A DNA stretch of 64,000 nucleotides from Cyclaneusma minus (taxonomy: Eukaryota; Ascomycota; Leotiomycetes; Marthamycetales; Marthamycetaceae). The stretch covers positions 278,428 to 342,427 of the forward strand of contig JAKZHN010000011.1 in assembly GCA_037179335.1 (NCBI GenBank), written 5' to 3'. Both the position numbers and the translations under genes were made by a program. The notes below the pieces were generated by a model. It did no database searches and was not told the DNA's origin. It was given only the letters and a program-made list of their open reading frames with translations. Shown in pieces: positions 33,642 to 45,062 of the stretch; position 1 is the first letter of the stretch, and every line of letters starts with the position of its first letter.

Positions 33642-35428
33642 CTACTCCCTAACCTCCCACATCTTAATCTTTCCCGTCTCCGTCCCCACAACCAGCGTCA
33701 ACACCCGCGCCACCTCCCCCCACGCAACCGCCGTAACCCTCCCCAACGGCGTCTGCCCCGTCGGCCAATTCCTATAGACCGTACAACTCGGCAAATGCAC
33801 CAACCGCAACGCATCTTTCTTCCACCGACTCGCCATACAAAGCAGCTGTCCATCCCCACTAAAAGCCAAACAACTCGTCGGCGTCGTCAGATTCATAAAT
33901 CTCTTCGTCGGTTCCGGTCTCACAGGAACCGTATCTTTGGTCCACTTCTTGCGATCGTAGATATTTACGATTCCGCTGGAAGAACCGAGTGCTATCCAGC
34001 GATCGCCGCCGAGTCCGGTGTCGAGGCCGTGGTGGCCGCCGAGGGACAAAACGGTCGTGCCCACGGCGCCTTCGTCCATCCAACAGGCTACGAAGCGCCG
34101 GGAGATGAGCGACCATTCGCCGACTTCGCCGCCTTTGCCTGCTATGCACATTCCTTCGCCGTTCGCCCACCATGCGAAATCGGCAATTCCACCTAAGCCT
34201 TCTTGGCGTGCTTCGGCGATCCATTGGAAGGTACGTGCGTCGAGGACGTTGATTACACCACCGCCTTTGCGGCTTGAACCGACTAATGCCATGTATTTGC
34301 CGCACGGGGAGAGCTTGAAACGCTCCATGGATTGTTGGGAGTCTTGGTGGCCGTAGATACGGGTGATCTTCTGGATAGCCCCCGTCTCGAGGTCCCACGA
34401 GTGAAAGTAGCGGCGCCTGCCTGAGAAGATTATGCTTTTGCCTTCGGTGGGGGTGAAGGAGGTGCAAGAAATGGGGGTGTGGCGGACATGGACGGATGTT
34501 ATGAGGGGGTGCGGGGTGGGGTGGGCTTCGGTGTCCAAGCGGTGGAGGTAGAGGGTTGCAGCTGGGCCGGCGGAGAGGAGGATGGGGAGGGTGGGGTGGA
34601 AGGAGAGGGCGTTGATGGCGGAGGGTTGGATGAGAGGGATGTCGCGGGTTTTCTCGATGGCGATTACTTCGGGGCGGAGCTTGGTGCGTTTTGTGGATAC
34701 GCTGGTGTCGGTTTGTGTAGTGAGGGCGTAGACGTCTTGGAGGATGCGGGCTAGGGGTTGGGCTGCGAGGGCGTCGAGGTCCATAGCCATTTCGTCCGAG
34801 GATGTTGAGGACGCGGAGCCGGCTGAGGAGCGGCGGCGTCTCTTAGCTGGTCGTTCGGATGGCTGCGCCCATTCTGGCAAGGGGTTCAGGCGCAGAAACT
34901 GTCGGTGAAGGCGTCGAGTGTACTCTTTTCCGCTCACGACGTCTTCGGCTTCGGTGACTCGTAGTTTTCGTCGTCTTGAATCTCCGGCCAAGGAGATTGT
35001 GAGTCTCTCGTCATCGCTGTCTTCCCAGGCCGGCGCATCACCATCCTCCGAGTCTGCGTCGTCCTGGTGAAGAACTAATGCGCCATGATCGAATATTCCT
35101 GGTCCTTCGTCCAAAAAGAATAGCTGTAGGAGGAAGAAAGTCATTATTGGTTCGAGAAATGCGACAATATTGTACCCACATCCGCATCATCCACATTCTC
35201 CACATCCACCTCCTCACGCTCATCTGCCTCCTCAGCGTCCTCTTCATCTTCAAACTCGTCATCTTCCTCCAGCGTCAAGCCCTTGGCCAATTGCTCCTTA
35301 AAGCCCAGCTCATCGCCCAAAACCAAATGTTCCAGCTGCTCTTCATTTTCGCTGTCGCTGTTTTCCCGATCTTCGATTTCCTCGCGGCTTGGCTCTTGCG
35401 CCGGCTTTTTGGAACGGTTTCGAGGCAT
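33642..35428 (-). CDS. UTP18: UTP18, small-subunit processome WD40 protein
   Basis: Exons 35428..35180 and 35123..33642 give 576 residues. The N-terminus is acidic (LEEDDEFEDEEDAEEADE), with a basic patch KRRRRSS and the conserved YTRRLHRQFLRLNP. The WD repeats begin near INALSFHPTLPILLSAG and end with VVGTETGKIKMWEVRE; RYFHSWDLETG is also typical. UTP18 belongs to the UTP-B complex on the U3 snoRNP pre-rRNA in the nucleolus. The 5' end faces the small gene at 36355, and the 3' end is tail-to-tail with prohibitin-2. Confidence 0.93.
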
Positions 35429-35654
35429 TGTGCGCGTTTGTGGTGTTTGCGAAATCGATGGTGTTTTTCGAGGAAATATTTTCTGCTATCGGTCGTTATC
35501 GTGAAGATGATCGTCGTGCGTGATGCTGGAGCTAGAGCCTTGGCGGTACGCGAGTAGATGTACGCCGCTTAGACTTTATCTTGACGTGCTGCAACTCAAC
35601 CTTTAACTTCGTCAAATAAATTCCCGACACACTTCCTGAAATGGCTCGTGCTAT

Positions 35655-35775
35655 CATTTCTGGCTATGTACTTGGGTTTCTGGCGATTACTTGGATTTCC
35701 CTGGATCGCTTGGACTTCTCTCAATTCTTTGGATTTACCCCAGATGCCGTCACTTGGATTTTCTTGACGCCTTCC
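35655..35775. repeat. degenerate ~21-bp repeat block
   Basis: Units such as CGATTACTTGGATTTCCCTGG and CGTCACTTGGATTTTCTTG recur here, between UTP18 and the next gene. The rest of 35429..36354 holds no supported gene. Confidence 0.5.
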
Positions 35776-36354
35776 ATGGCTTCAATCAGGAATTTCCCCG
35801 CTCGTGAGCAGCCAACCTTCATTTTTGTCAAGTCCGTATATGTGAAGTCGCATATAGCAATGTGAGTTTATCTTGACTCGGACTGGTGGACTTGTGTGTG
35901 GCTCACTGGCCATGCCGCCCGATTCCTTGTCTGTGAGATGCTTTCTCTTTAGTCTTTAAATTTGTGTCTACTGCTTGGCTTGATCACATTTCGGCTTTGT
36001 TTCCCCAATAAGAGTTTGACTTTCCATGTTATCCGAATGTCCCAAGCCTTGTGGCTTCATTCCGTGGCAGGCAGCCAAATTGCAACTTGCGTACATATAG
36101 TATCGGCCCCCACCCCCAATTGCAACGAGTGCATAACACCTGTTTGTTCTGCTCAATCCCGTGGGGAACGAACCAGTTCGTACCTGCAGGTCGCAGCAAG
36201 CTGTGGCCTTGTTCTCCTTCAATCTACCCTCTATTCGTTTGTCATTATCCAATATATCAATAGAATCTCGTCCCTCTCTCTTCGCCCCTTCCCCAAGTTC
36301 CCATTTTCGGAAACCTATCTTCGAGGGCCTGTCTGCTTGGGCGTCTAGAGGACG

Positions 36355-36956
36355 ATGGCGAAGAAGAAGTCAAAGGCCAAGAAGGCCACAGAGACACCGC
36401 AAACTGTGAACGTCGCTGGAAACACCCCTCCAGCTATGACGGTCGCTGAGAACACCCTTCAAACCGTGACGGCCGCCGAAAACACGCCTCAAACTCTCTC
36501 AACCCCTGCCGACGATAAACTGGTCGAATCGGTCACCCGCGGTTTGAAAGGTCTGAAACTGAGGAAAGCCACCATCCACAACGAGTTTGCGGCCTACTTC
36601 GGATCTGAGAGCAGGCTTGAGAACTGGCAACGTTGCTGTTTCGATGTCGGCATTGAGCTTCCTCCCAAGAGCATCACTCAGTGCAAGAAGGTACTTGTCT
36701 CTTCAACTCCACGAATCATCTGACTAGGTACACATCCTGATATCTAACGCTGCTCTAGGCTTTGAATGGCATCTGGGTCAATATCTACGACTTCCTTGAT
36801 GATGTGGCTGCGAATCGTCGTCCTGTTCGTCGACACGAGAGTGAGATTGCTTTGGCCAAGTACACCAGGAAGAAGAAGAAGGTTTACCCGAAGCAGATGG
36901 CGAAGGAAGGAGGACCTGCGAGGGCGCTGTTGGCACACATCTTTGGTCGTGGATAG
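36355..36956 (+). CDS. small basic/Lys-rich protein, unknown function
   Basis: Exons 36355..36690 and 36759..36956, phase 0, 177 residues. A Lys-rich start (MAKKKSKAKKATETP) leads into three imperfect copies of a NT(P/L)(P/Q) unit around residues 20-50. A compact region follows (EFAAYFGSESRLENWQRCC, SITQCKKALNGIWVNIYDFL) and a basic C-terminus (RKKKKVYPKQMAKEGG). The second half looks like a conserved fungal small-protein family, but I cannot name it. There is no membrane segment, so it is not part of the array that begins downstream. Confidence 0.75.
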
Positions 36957-37194
36957 AGTGGATGTTGGAGCATGTAAGTCCTAAGCAGTTTCTGATGAAA
37001 GAGGCCGCTGGGCCGTGACCTGAATCAATGACATAACACATTGCATGACAACTACGATGGGAGGAAAGAAGTCTGAAACTCTTTTTCTCCCCTGCCCCGC
37101 TTTCGGTGCCTGATTGTAGTAGTGGCAGCTGAACATCTTGTTTACCTCCAATCATTTGAAACATTCTTAATTGTTTGCAATACTTCTGGTCATC

Positions 37195-37265
37195 GGGCAT
37201 ACTCTTATTTCGTAATCATTGGAGATATCCCCAATCACTGTGGATTGTCCTCTTCACTGCGAATA
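37195..37265. repeat. degenerate ~21-bp repeat block
   Basis: Units TCGTAATCATTGGAGATATC and CCAATCACTGTGGATTGTCC and a weaker third lie at the left edge of the small-gene array. Confidence 0.45.
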
Positions 37266-37482
37266 TTTACAAGCAAGCTTCGTCTAAGGGTTGTGCAGAA
37301 CCTTTTCACGGAAGTGTATCTCTCGGCTCTAGTGGGAGCGTGGGATTCTGATCTTGTTCTTTTTATTCACAAGGAGGGAGAAGCAGTAGAGTCTCAAGCA
37401 GAGTCTTTCATTTCTATCGAGTCACCCTATGACCGAGCACCTGCTTTCCATCCCCATCTTGTGTTGTCCTCCAACCAGCAGT

Positions 37483-38071
37483 TCAGCGGATGTACTCGTT
37501 CACCAATCGGAGCAAAGCATACAGGATGACCATCGTCAAGACTGCAATGACCACGAAACGGGTGGGAATGCTGAAGAAAACGCGGTGGTTGGTGGTGGTG
37601 GTGACCGTGGTGCGGAGGGGGCGGCGAGCAGCCTATACGTGTTAACAAAGTCCGGAGTGCCCGATATTTTTGCAAACATACCTCGGCAGCAGCCTCCTTC
37701 ATCTCATAAATCATAGTCTCCAAGTCAAAGACGCGAATTCTCAGAGCGTCGAGGGCGGGCTCGATGCGACCGTGGTGTTCGCTGAGACACTAGAAAGATC
37801 GCAGAGCCCAGTCAGCATGTATCAGAAAAGGGTGAAGTTGATAGGGGACGAGGATCTCACCATAGCGTCTTCATTGTCGTTGACGTATCTCACCGTGAAG
37901 TCTTCGTCGCGCTCGATGGACCTAAGTGAAGCTCTCTCGGGGTCCTCCACCATGCCGCGCTCGATATTGCCGGTCTGATGAGAAATGGTGGTTAGCGATG
38001 CCACCGAAGAGTACTCTGCGACCGCAGTCACAAAAGCATGGGAGAACTAGGTGGCTTACCCAGTCAGACAT
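37483..38071 (-). CDS. array gene 1: tail-anchored coiled-coil protein
   Basis: Exons 38071..38060, 37974..37861, 37789..37682 and 37632..37483, all phase 0, 127 residues. The first exon is MSDW. The second is acidic and ends DNEDAM before a GTGAGATC donor. The third is helical (RIEPALDALRIRVFDLETMI). The last begins AARRP and ends with one hydrophobic span (FVVIAVLTMVILYALLRLV) only six residues from the C-terminus. That is the plan of a tail-anchored protein with a cytosolic coiled coil. The last intron (GTATGTTTG..ATAG) resembles those of the neighbours. Confidence 0.78.
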
Positions 38072-38443
38072 TGTTCAGTTTGGAAGTTCGCACGAGGCCG
38101 ATGGGTGGGATTGAGGGGTTGTGAGGTTGTGGGCGGACGGAGGAGTGGGAAGGCGGGAGATGGACGGAAGAGTGTCGCCTGCGAAGTGCGAAATACTGCT
38201 GCCGTCATATTTCTGCACCGCCATTCACCAAAAAATCCCCAGCCCGCGGCAGCAAATACGGAGTTGTTCCGGCGCCTAACTCCCTTTACTGCTGCGGAGT
38301 CAAAGATATTCCGAGATCGTGTTGTCGCCATCGTGTGAAATCCCAATGACAGGTTTGTGCTCCATGAGTCATCTTCACATCTTTATTTTCACAAAGTACA
38401 AAGTAGTAGAGTCGCAAGCAGGTTATCCTTTCATTTGGTTACT

Positions 38444-38587
38444 CTCGCACGCATACAAAGGGTCTGAAAAAGAAAGAATAGGAGGACTGAAGAGAGAAGA
38501 GCTGGAGAGCTCCCCTCCGCTGTATTTATAGGCCTTCTAGCTGACTAAAAAGACTGTTTTGAAAGGATAATGCCATCTTACGTGCAA
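38444..38587. repeat. 144-bp direct repeat, copy 1
   Basis: Starts TCTCGCACGCATACAAAGGG and ends ACGTGCAA. A second copy begins exactly 334 bp later, with only a few substitutions. Both copies contain a TATTTATAGGCC stretch. Confidence 0.85.
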
Positions 38588-38777
38588 TACACCCCCTCAG
38601 GCTCTGCTGGCCTGTACAGGAAGACTGGACGTAATGGCGAGATGGTAAAAGGATATAACAGCAGCTGAAAGAGTGGCTTGCTGAAAGAGTCAACTCCCGA
38701 CCACTTCTAGCGTGGAGCAATAAAGAGCAACAGCAAAATGTGTTCAAGGGCACCGCGGCACTAAGGGGCTTATAATT

Positions 38778-38921
38778 CTCGCACGCATACAAAGGGTCTG
38801 AAAAAAAGAGAATAGAAGGACTGAAGAGAGAAGAGCTAGAGAGCTCCCCTCTGCTGTATTTATAGGCCTTCTAGCTGACTCAGAAGACTGTTCTAGAAGG
38901 ATGATGCCATCTCACGTGCAA
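38778..38921. repeat. 144-bp direct repeat, copy 2
   Basis: Same length and ends as copy 1. It lies about 55 bp beyond the stop codon of array gene 2, so it may belong to that gene's 3' region. The segment between the copies holds no supported gene. Confidence 0.85.
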
Positions 38922-38975
38922 CAGTCACCCTATGGCAGGGTATTTGCTTTCACGCCCATGTTGTCTTTTCCCCAG

Positions 38976-39455
38976 TCAGAGAAACTTGAAGCGGACAAGG
39001 AAAGTAAGAACCATGAGCAGCACCGCCCGTTGGACCGATTTTGCGAAACGGTCTTGAGCCTGGAACGAAGCCTAGACACATGTTAAAAATGTCCAAAGTA
39101 CCCAGCATCTTCGCAGCAGACATACATTGACAGCAGTCACCAGATCGTTCACGACGGTCGTCAGATCCTCCATTCGTGTCGTCTGATGATTGATGCCGGC
39201 CTCGAGATCCATTCGGGTCGTCAGATGATTGATGCCGGTTTCCAGATCATTGATATTCTCCTCATCCATCGATAAGAAATGCGAATTGACTATATATGGC
39301 AGATGTAGGTTCTCCTCGTCCATTGAATCGAAATGCGAACTGACTGTATATGGCTGATGCGGGTTGGTTGTCAGCTATGCCATCGACGAGTCGACAAAAG
39401 GCTCTCAAAAATAAGAGGAGAGTAAATGACTTACAAGCTCAACAGAGGAAGACAT
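38976..39455 (-). CDS. array gene 2: small coiled-coil protein
   Basis: Exons 39455..39435, 39353..39126 and 39071..38976, phase 0, 114 residues. The first exon is MSSSVEL. The second contains two copies of a PY.V(S/N)SHF..SMDEEN unit, then helical repeats (INHLTTRMDLEAGINHQTTR) ending VTAVN. The last exon, 96 nt as in array gene 3, begins ASFQAQDR and ends with a short hydrophobic stretch (AVLLMVLTFLVRFKFL). The membrane segment is weaker than in its neighbours. The last intron shares the CTGGGTACTTTGGAC core seen across the array. Confidence 0.72.
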
Positions 39456-39868
39456 TGTTTAGGTAGTAGGCACCGATGAATGGTTTTCAGGGGCTGGGAA
39501 AGAGGCAGATCGAGAGAGAGAGGGTATGGCGGTGGATTGGAAAAGCGCGATTTGATGTTTACTGCATTAAATATTGCTGTCGAGTCGCAACCAATTTTAT
39601 CTCTCGAAGATTAAGTAGGGTTCCATCGGCAATTTTCTCATCTTCAGCATGTGTGTTAAGTACGAAGTGATAATCGTGGCCTCTTCGTTACCCAGTACCA
39701 CTGGTTAGTGGGTGACAGCGACCACTAACCAGTGGCAATGGAACCCAAACTAAGAGACCACATCGAGAGCTGTAAGCAGATTCATTCATTCAGGTCACCC
39801 TATGGTAGGCCATGGGGTATTTGCTTTCCATTTCCCCCTTGTCATGACCCCTTTTGTCATGCACCCTT

Positions 39869-40463
39869 TCACGGGAACAAAAACCAAAGCAGTTTCTGCA
39901 CCAGGAAAAATAGAGCGGCTGCAACCACTATGGCTCTGACGCGAAATTGAACACGGCGGGGGGCCTAGAACATATTAGCAAGTCCAAAATACCCAGGATC
40001 TTCTTGTAAACATACATTGCCCAAAGCCTCCATATCTTTGAGGAACTCATTGATCCCTGCCTGCATAGTCTCATAGTGCTCCATGTTGTTCTGAATCATC
40101 TGCGTGCTCTTTGCGAGAACAGTCTGCAGCTCTCGTATCATTGCCAAATTCTCTTCATTCGCAGCTCTCAGGGCCCGAATGATCTCTACGTTCTGTGTGT
40201 TCGCAGTTCTCAGATCATTCAGGATCTGCTCGAATCGTCGAAGCTGTTGGGCTGGGCCTTCGCGGATCTGGAAACACTGTCAGCCAGGTTCTGAAAAGGG
40301 GTTGAGTTGGAGCCATGTTCTCACCATCTCGATTCGGACGCCTTCGTAGGACTCAGCCTCGGATTCTTCTATTGTGCGGGGGTAGTACTGATGGAAATTG
40401 AGTGTTAGCTTGGCCATCGATGTGGAGAAAGCAAGAGGGAATGAGGTAACCGACAAGAGGCAT
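39869..40463 (-). CDS. array gene 3: tail-anchored coiled-coil protein
   Basis: Exons 40463..40455, 40387..40325, 40267..40016 and 39964..39869, all phase 0, 139 residues. It starts MPL, with a short acidic exon (IEESEAESYEGVRIEM). A long coiled coil follows (LRRFEQILNDLRTANTQNVE ... MIRELQTVLAKSTQMIQNNM). The last exon begins APRRVQFRV and ends in one hydrophobic span (AIVVAAALFFLVQKLLWFLF) at the extreme C-terminus. This is the member with the longest clean heptad region. Confidence 0.8.
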
Positions 40464-40849
40464 TGTCTCTCTGTATCAGGCGGCGTTGGGTGGGTTTGAG
40501 GGGCTGCTGAAGAGCAGGAAAGAGAAAGATGGAGGAAGAAGGAATTGTGGTGTGCTGCGAAAGGACCTATTTGTTTTGTGTTTGGACATGGCTGTTCGAG
40601 CAATCTTTTCACTGACAAACAAGTTAGTGCTCCGTCGAGCGACTTCATATCTCCAGCATATGTTCTATTTCACAAAGCATGAAGCAATAGAGTTGTAGGT
40701 TCTTTTGCATATGATCCCGTAATTATTGTCTGCTTTATGTGAGCCCGGAATGGTATCTACTGCCGTTGACTCTGTGTCAGAGAGAACTCCTTGTTTTCAA
40801 TAACCCAGAGTGCCTCAAAGATCTGGAAAGTTGTGCCAAGGCGCCGCCC

Positions 40850-41540
40850 TCACCTGAGAGCCACCACCATGGCCACGACGAGGACAAGAGCTGCCATTCC
40901 CACAGCCACCAATTGCATTCGATCCATTCTTCTCTTGATTTCCATCTGGCCGTTGTTATGTTCGTCACTGGCGCTGATGTGTTCAAGAAGTTCAGCGAGC
41001 ATCAGGTCCACTGTTTGCTGGTTTTCGCCGATGGACGACTGTAAGATATCAAGAGCCCCCTAGGAGTTGTTAGAAAATACACAAAATCCCAAGGCGACTT
41101 GAAAATAAATACTGACGTTCACCTGAACCTCGTCCAGTCGACCTTCAAGTTGGGCTCGAGATGGAACATCGTCCTGAGAGGCCTCGGAGCTCTCTGAATC
41201 ACTCGCACTGAATTCAGATATCTAACATTTTTGGAGAACCAGTCAGCATGCACAATAACCACAGAGTGTGACCCCGGTTGCGCAGGGCCTGAGGGCGTGA
41301 GGGATGATCTCACCAGGTTCATCTTTTCCAGTTTGATTTCCCACAGCCCACCGGGCTCAGTTGCGCGTTTTCGCTGTTTTGGGACAATGGAGTCGAATTC
41401 TTGATCTTCACCTTCACCGACAGTCGCCCCTGTGAAACTAGGCGTGCGGCAGTGGTACCGGCGCTGGAGCAAAGGATCGTTAGCTGTGCGACCGGCGATG
41501 ACAAAGGTAGAGAGTAGATGGGCAAACTTACAGTAGACAT
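40850..41540 (-). CDS. array gene 4: tail-anchored coiled-coil protein
   Basis: Exons 41540..41532, 41463..41314, 41221..41123 and 41059..40850, phase 0, 155 residues. It starts MST then RRYHCRTPSFTGATVGEGED, the N-terminal motif also found in array gene 6. Acidic/Ser exon 3 (ISEFSASDSESSEASQDD) precedes a helical last exon (VDLMLAELLEHISASDEH) ending in one span (LVAVGMAALVLVVAMVVAL) and a final Arg. Intron 2 is clearly homologous to intron 2 of array gene 6, so these two are recent duplicates. Confidence 0.82.
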
Positions 41541-41977
41541 TGTTCAATGAAACGTCGGCTTATGGTGAAGTTAAAAGGCCTGTGGATGTGAAGATGCACG
41601 GTTATGTGATCGAGGCTGGGGGATTTGTGGGGGTGGAGAAAGTACAGGCGTGCGGGAGACGGAGAAAGAAAAACGGCGAAGTGTTAGCGGGCTTTGAATA
41701 TATGTTTTGGATATCGGTGACCAGGGATATCCCCACAGAGACACTGCTGTTAATGCTCTGTCGACTATATTTACCTCTCTAGGATACCAGCTATATTTCA
41801 ATTTGTAGAAAGATCAAAAGAGTTAGAGTCTTGGTTTCTTAACAATTGTCTGGTTGTTCCGGCGCTCTTTTTCCTGCAAATTCTGACTCTATTGTGTTGA
41901 GTCATTACCAGGACAACCTCATTTCATCCCATCTAGTGCTGGTGTCCCTGAGTTCCTACCAGACTTCCTGTAGCTCT

Positions 41978-42661
41978 CTACTGCAGAACAGCAGCCAGGA
42001 CAATAGCAAGAGCCAGCACCGCGAGTGCCAGCGAGCCGCGAACCCAAATCTTCATCACTCTTATTTCCTTTTTCAGTTCTTCGTTGCGCTCCACGACTGC
42101 CAAAATGTGGTTCAGAATTCGGTCGTTCATATCATGAAGGGTCTAGAATGATGTTAGAAACTCCACAAGACCCGGATATTATAGCAAGAAGTACACTAAC
42201 AATTCGATTACGTCGTAGGTCACCAATGGAATCCATCATGGTCCTTATGGCATCGGTATGAACATGCACCATTGCCGTCAGTCGGAACGACATAACCATG
42301 TTCAGCCAGTAGGTCATCCGGGAGTCGAGCGTAGGGAGGAGGAGCAGGGTCATCGGCTGACTGAAATTCACAGAAGGTCTCAATTAACGATTACAACAAT
42401 CAGATGAATGTGACCAGAATTACCACAGGACTGGCTGGCGGTGCTGGCGATACAGGCCCATCGGCATCGGGCTCGCCCCCGACTGCCTCATCTTCATCTT
42501 CCTCATCTTCATCTGACGCTGCCAGCTCCGGCGCAAACTCGTCAAAGTCTTCACTTACAGCTTCCACAGTGGGTGAGCGGTCTCGGTGCTGGTGTAAGGG
42601 ATTAGCTGTGCCTCCGTCAACGGCAAAGTCAAGGAGGGGATAGGCAACTTACAGCAGGCAT
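41978..42661 (-). CDS. array gene 5: frame-shifted in exon 3, possibly rescued by splicing
   Basis: Exons 42661..42653, 42588..42424, 42360..42201 and 42142..41978. It starts MPA, with exon 2 HRDRSPTVEAVSEDFDEF and a long acidic run. Exon 3 has 160 nt, not a multiple of three. Read from the first AG it gives SADDPAPPPYARLPDD, like array gene 7, then hits a stop. Its second half, in the next frame, carries the conserved helix (LTAMVHVHTDAIRTMMDSIG). A second AG four bases downstream (exon 42356..42201, 156 nt) restores an open frame to the C-terminal span (VRGSLALAVLALAIVLAAVL). It is either a pseudogene or a gene using the second acceptor. Confidence 0.65.
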
Positions 42662-43069
42662 TGTTAGGTTGGAGGGAGCGCCGGCTTTGTTGGTGAGGTT
42701 GCGGGCTGGCTTGCGCGGGTGAGGAAGTCCAGGAAGGCGGAAGGTGGAGAAAGAAAGAAAAACGGTGAATTGTACGGGCTTTGACTATGTGTTTGTTATA
42801 GTGAATATTATTGATAGTGGGTGGATATTTCTGCACCATAGATTCCATTTGTATCTCCAGAACACTGTATTTTAATTCATAAAGATATTTTACAAAGGTT
42901 ACAAGCATTAGAGTCTTGGGCTCTTGAAAAGGGCTGATCTGACTTCATTCATCTGCTTTTTGTGTGTCTAAGCCGCTAACTCGTGTTCGTTAACTCCATA
43001 TCAGACTGAACCCCTCTTAATGATCAGTCAGACTGCCCCCCAAAGATCCCGAAATTTGTCCCGGAGCTC

Positions 43070-43669
43070 TCACTTGATGAGCAGCATCGCGGCAATGGCG
43101 GCAACAGCTACCACAACAACTAAGAGTCCCCATGCCATCAGATTGTTTTTTTGTAGTACCATGACGGCACGACCGGGCTCGTGTCGTGGATTCGTCATTT
43201 GCTGGTTTCGAAGAGCTCTCCTTTGCAAAGTCAAAACCGCCGATTGTAGAGTAATGATTGACGACTGTAGGACCTGGTGTCTAACCACCAGAACGCTGGA
43301 AAGATCGATGATTGCAACCTCCAATTCCTCGACGCGTTGTTGAAGCTGGGTGTAGGTCTGGGCGGGGGTCTGGGGGTTCTCATCGTCTTCGAAAGTTTGA
43401 CATGTCTGAAAAACCAGTCAGCAAGTACCAAAGCCAGTTGAGTTTGACCGTGGCTGCGCGCAGGGCCTGAGCGAGGTAGAGATGATCTTACCATGAGGTC
43501 TTCTTCCTCCGGCTCTGTCACATGTGCTGGCTGCTCTGGCGCAAACGTATCGAAATCTTCGCCCACAGTCGCCACTGTGGGCGAGCGATATCGCCGCTGG
43601 GGCGAGGGATCAGCTGTGCCATGGACGATGACAAAACCAAGGAGGAGATAGGCGACTTACAGCAGACAT
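43070..43669 (-). CDS. array gene 6: tail-anchored coiled-coil protein
   Basis: Exons 43669..43661, 43596..43492 and 43405..43070, phase 0, 149 residues. It starts MSA then RRYRSPTVATVGEDFDTFAP and EPEEEDLM. Exon 3 is undivided here, where array gene 4 has an intron. It holds TPAQTYTQLQQRVEELEVAI, a heptad region, a basic loop, then one span (WGLLVVVVAVAAIAAMLL) and a final IK. Loss of the last intron relative to the other members is the simplest reading. Confidence 0.82.
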
Positions 43670-44034
43670 CGTTGAGTTGGAGCAACCCCGGCTTGTGGGT
43701 GAGGTACGGAGACGACTTGCAGGTGTGAGGAAGCGGGTGTTGGTAGATGAACTGGACAAAACGCTGGTGGGCGGATGAGGTTTGCGGGCACAAAGGAGCG
43801 CGGTATGGGTGAAGTTGGGGGAGTTTGCCGGCGCAATGCAGCAAAGAAGCGCTAGTGAAGGAAAGATGAGGAACAAGGTATTGCCGTCAAGTGATGTTCC
43901 CGTCGAAAATGTCAATTTAGGTGCTCTGTCGGCCACATTGAGATCCCCAACTATGGTTTGATTCACCAAAGTGCAGTGGGATGACAAAAGTCTGCGCCCC
44001 TTCCTGAACCCAAACCTGGGGCAGTAATCAGCTA

Positions 44035-44200
44035 CTTATTTGATACTCCTAATCATTGAGGATGTTCTTAAGCTTTGAGAATATTCTCAATCCCTGTGAA
44101 TATTCCTAGTCCCTGGGGATATTCTTAATGACTGGGGATATTCTCAACCAGTGAGAATATTCCCAATTACTCGCGTTATTCCTAATTAGGTATTCAAAGG
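44035..44200. repeat. degenerate ~22-bp tandem repeat block
   Basis: About seven units (for example GAGAATATTCTCAATCCCTG, GGGATATTCTTAATGACTG) lie between array genes 6 and 7. Here many units are themselves near-palindromic around GAATATTC. Confidence 0.65.
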
Positions 44201-44349
44201 GGGCCGGGGGTTCAGACTTTTGTCGCATCATTGTACAAAGTAGTAGAGTATTAGTTCTTTGATGATGGTTTGAAATATACAGATCTTCTTTCTGCAAGTC
44301 ACCACGCCTTGGCTAATACGCTTGAGTCAATGTCAGGGGAAAGCTCGTT

Positions 44350-45062
44350 TCAACCATCTAGAACCCCCATATCCGGGCAAAATCGTACTGGCGTTGAAGT
44401 TCGCAGGAAAGCAGCCAGGACAACAGACAGAGCTAGCACAACAAGTGCCAGCAAGCCCCCCATCCATAGCTTCATTGTGCCCATCTCCAGCTTCATTTTG
44501 CAGATCTCATCCCTAAGTCGTACGTTCTCCTTCATGATTCGCTCGCTCACGCCCATAACTTGCTTGCTAATCTTCAAGCCTTCCTCAACGTGCCTCAAAA
44601 GTTTGTCGTTCTTGTCGAATAAGGCCTAGAAAAATGTCAGAAGATCCATAGTACCCAGATCACCACGATCTACACTGACAGTTGTATGTTCCTGCACATG
44701 GTCGAGGGCATCAACAATGGCTCCCAGGACCCTGGAATGACGGACGACGGTGGCTGCGACTTCATCACGCTCCTCGTATGGCGGCGCAGGATCTTCAACC
44801 AGCTAAAATTTACAGAAGCTCTCAGTTAGCAGGTGAATCAACCAGGTGGATGTGACCAAACCCACCATGATATTGCCTGGTAAGGCAGGCTCGTCTCCAT
44901 CTGCCTCATCTGAATCAGGATCTATCTGCTCAGGTTCAGACTCGTTGAAGTCTTCGTCGACGGTGGCCACAGCGGGCGCGCCGTAGTGCTGCTTGAATGA
45001 ACAATCATGAGATGTGTTGCAGATAGTAGCGAAGAATAGATGAGGTAGCTTACAGATGACAT
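44350..45062 (-). CDS. array gene 7: tail-anchored coiled-coil protein
   Basis: Exons 45062..45054, 44991..44866, 44802..44680 and 44625..44350, all phase 0, 177 residues. It starts MSS, then QHYGAPAVATVDEDFNESEP and an acidic stretch, then LVEDPAPPYEERDEVAATVV. The last exon has a coiled coil (LRHVEEGLKISKQVMGVSER) and one span (MKLWMGGLLALVVLALSVVL), then about 17 residues. It is closest to array genes 5 and 8, including intron 2 sequence (GGTCACAT...CTAACTGAGA). This intact copy is the best reference for that subgroup. Confidence 0.83.

Noticed and set aside
33546..34754. Plus-strand frames opposite UTP18
   Set aside because: UTP18 on the minus strand has clear WD repeats; these are shadows.
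2255..44200. CRISPR array reading of the ~21-bp repeats
   Set aside because: The units are degenerate and contiguous, with no unique spacers, and the genome is eukaryotic.
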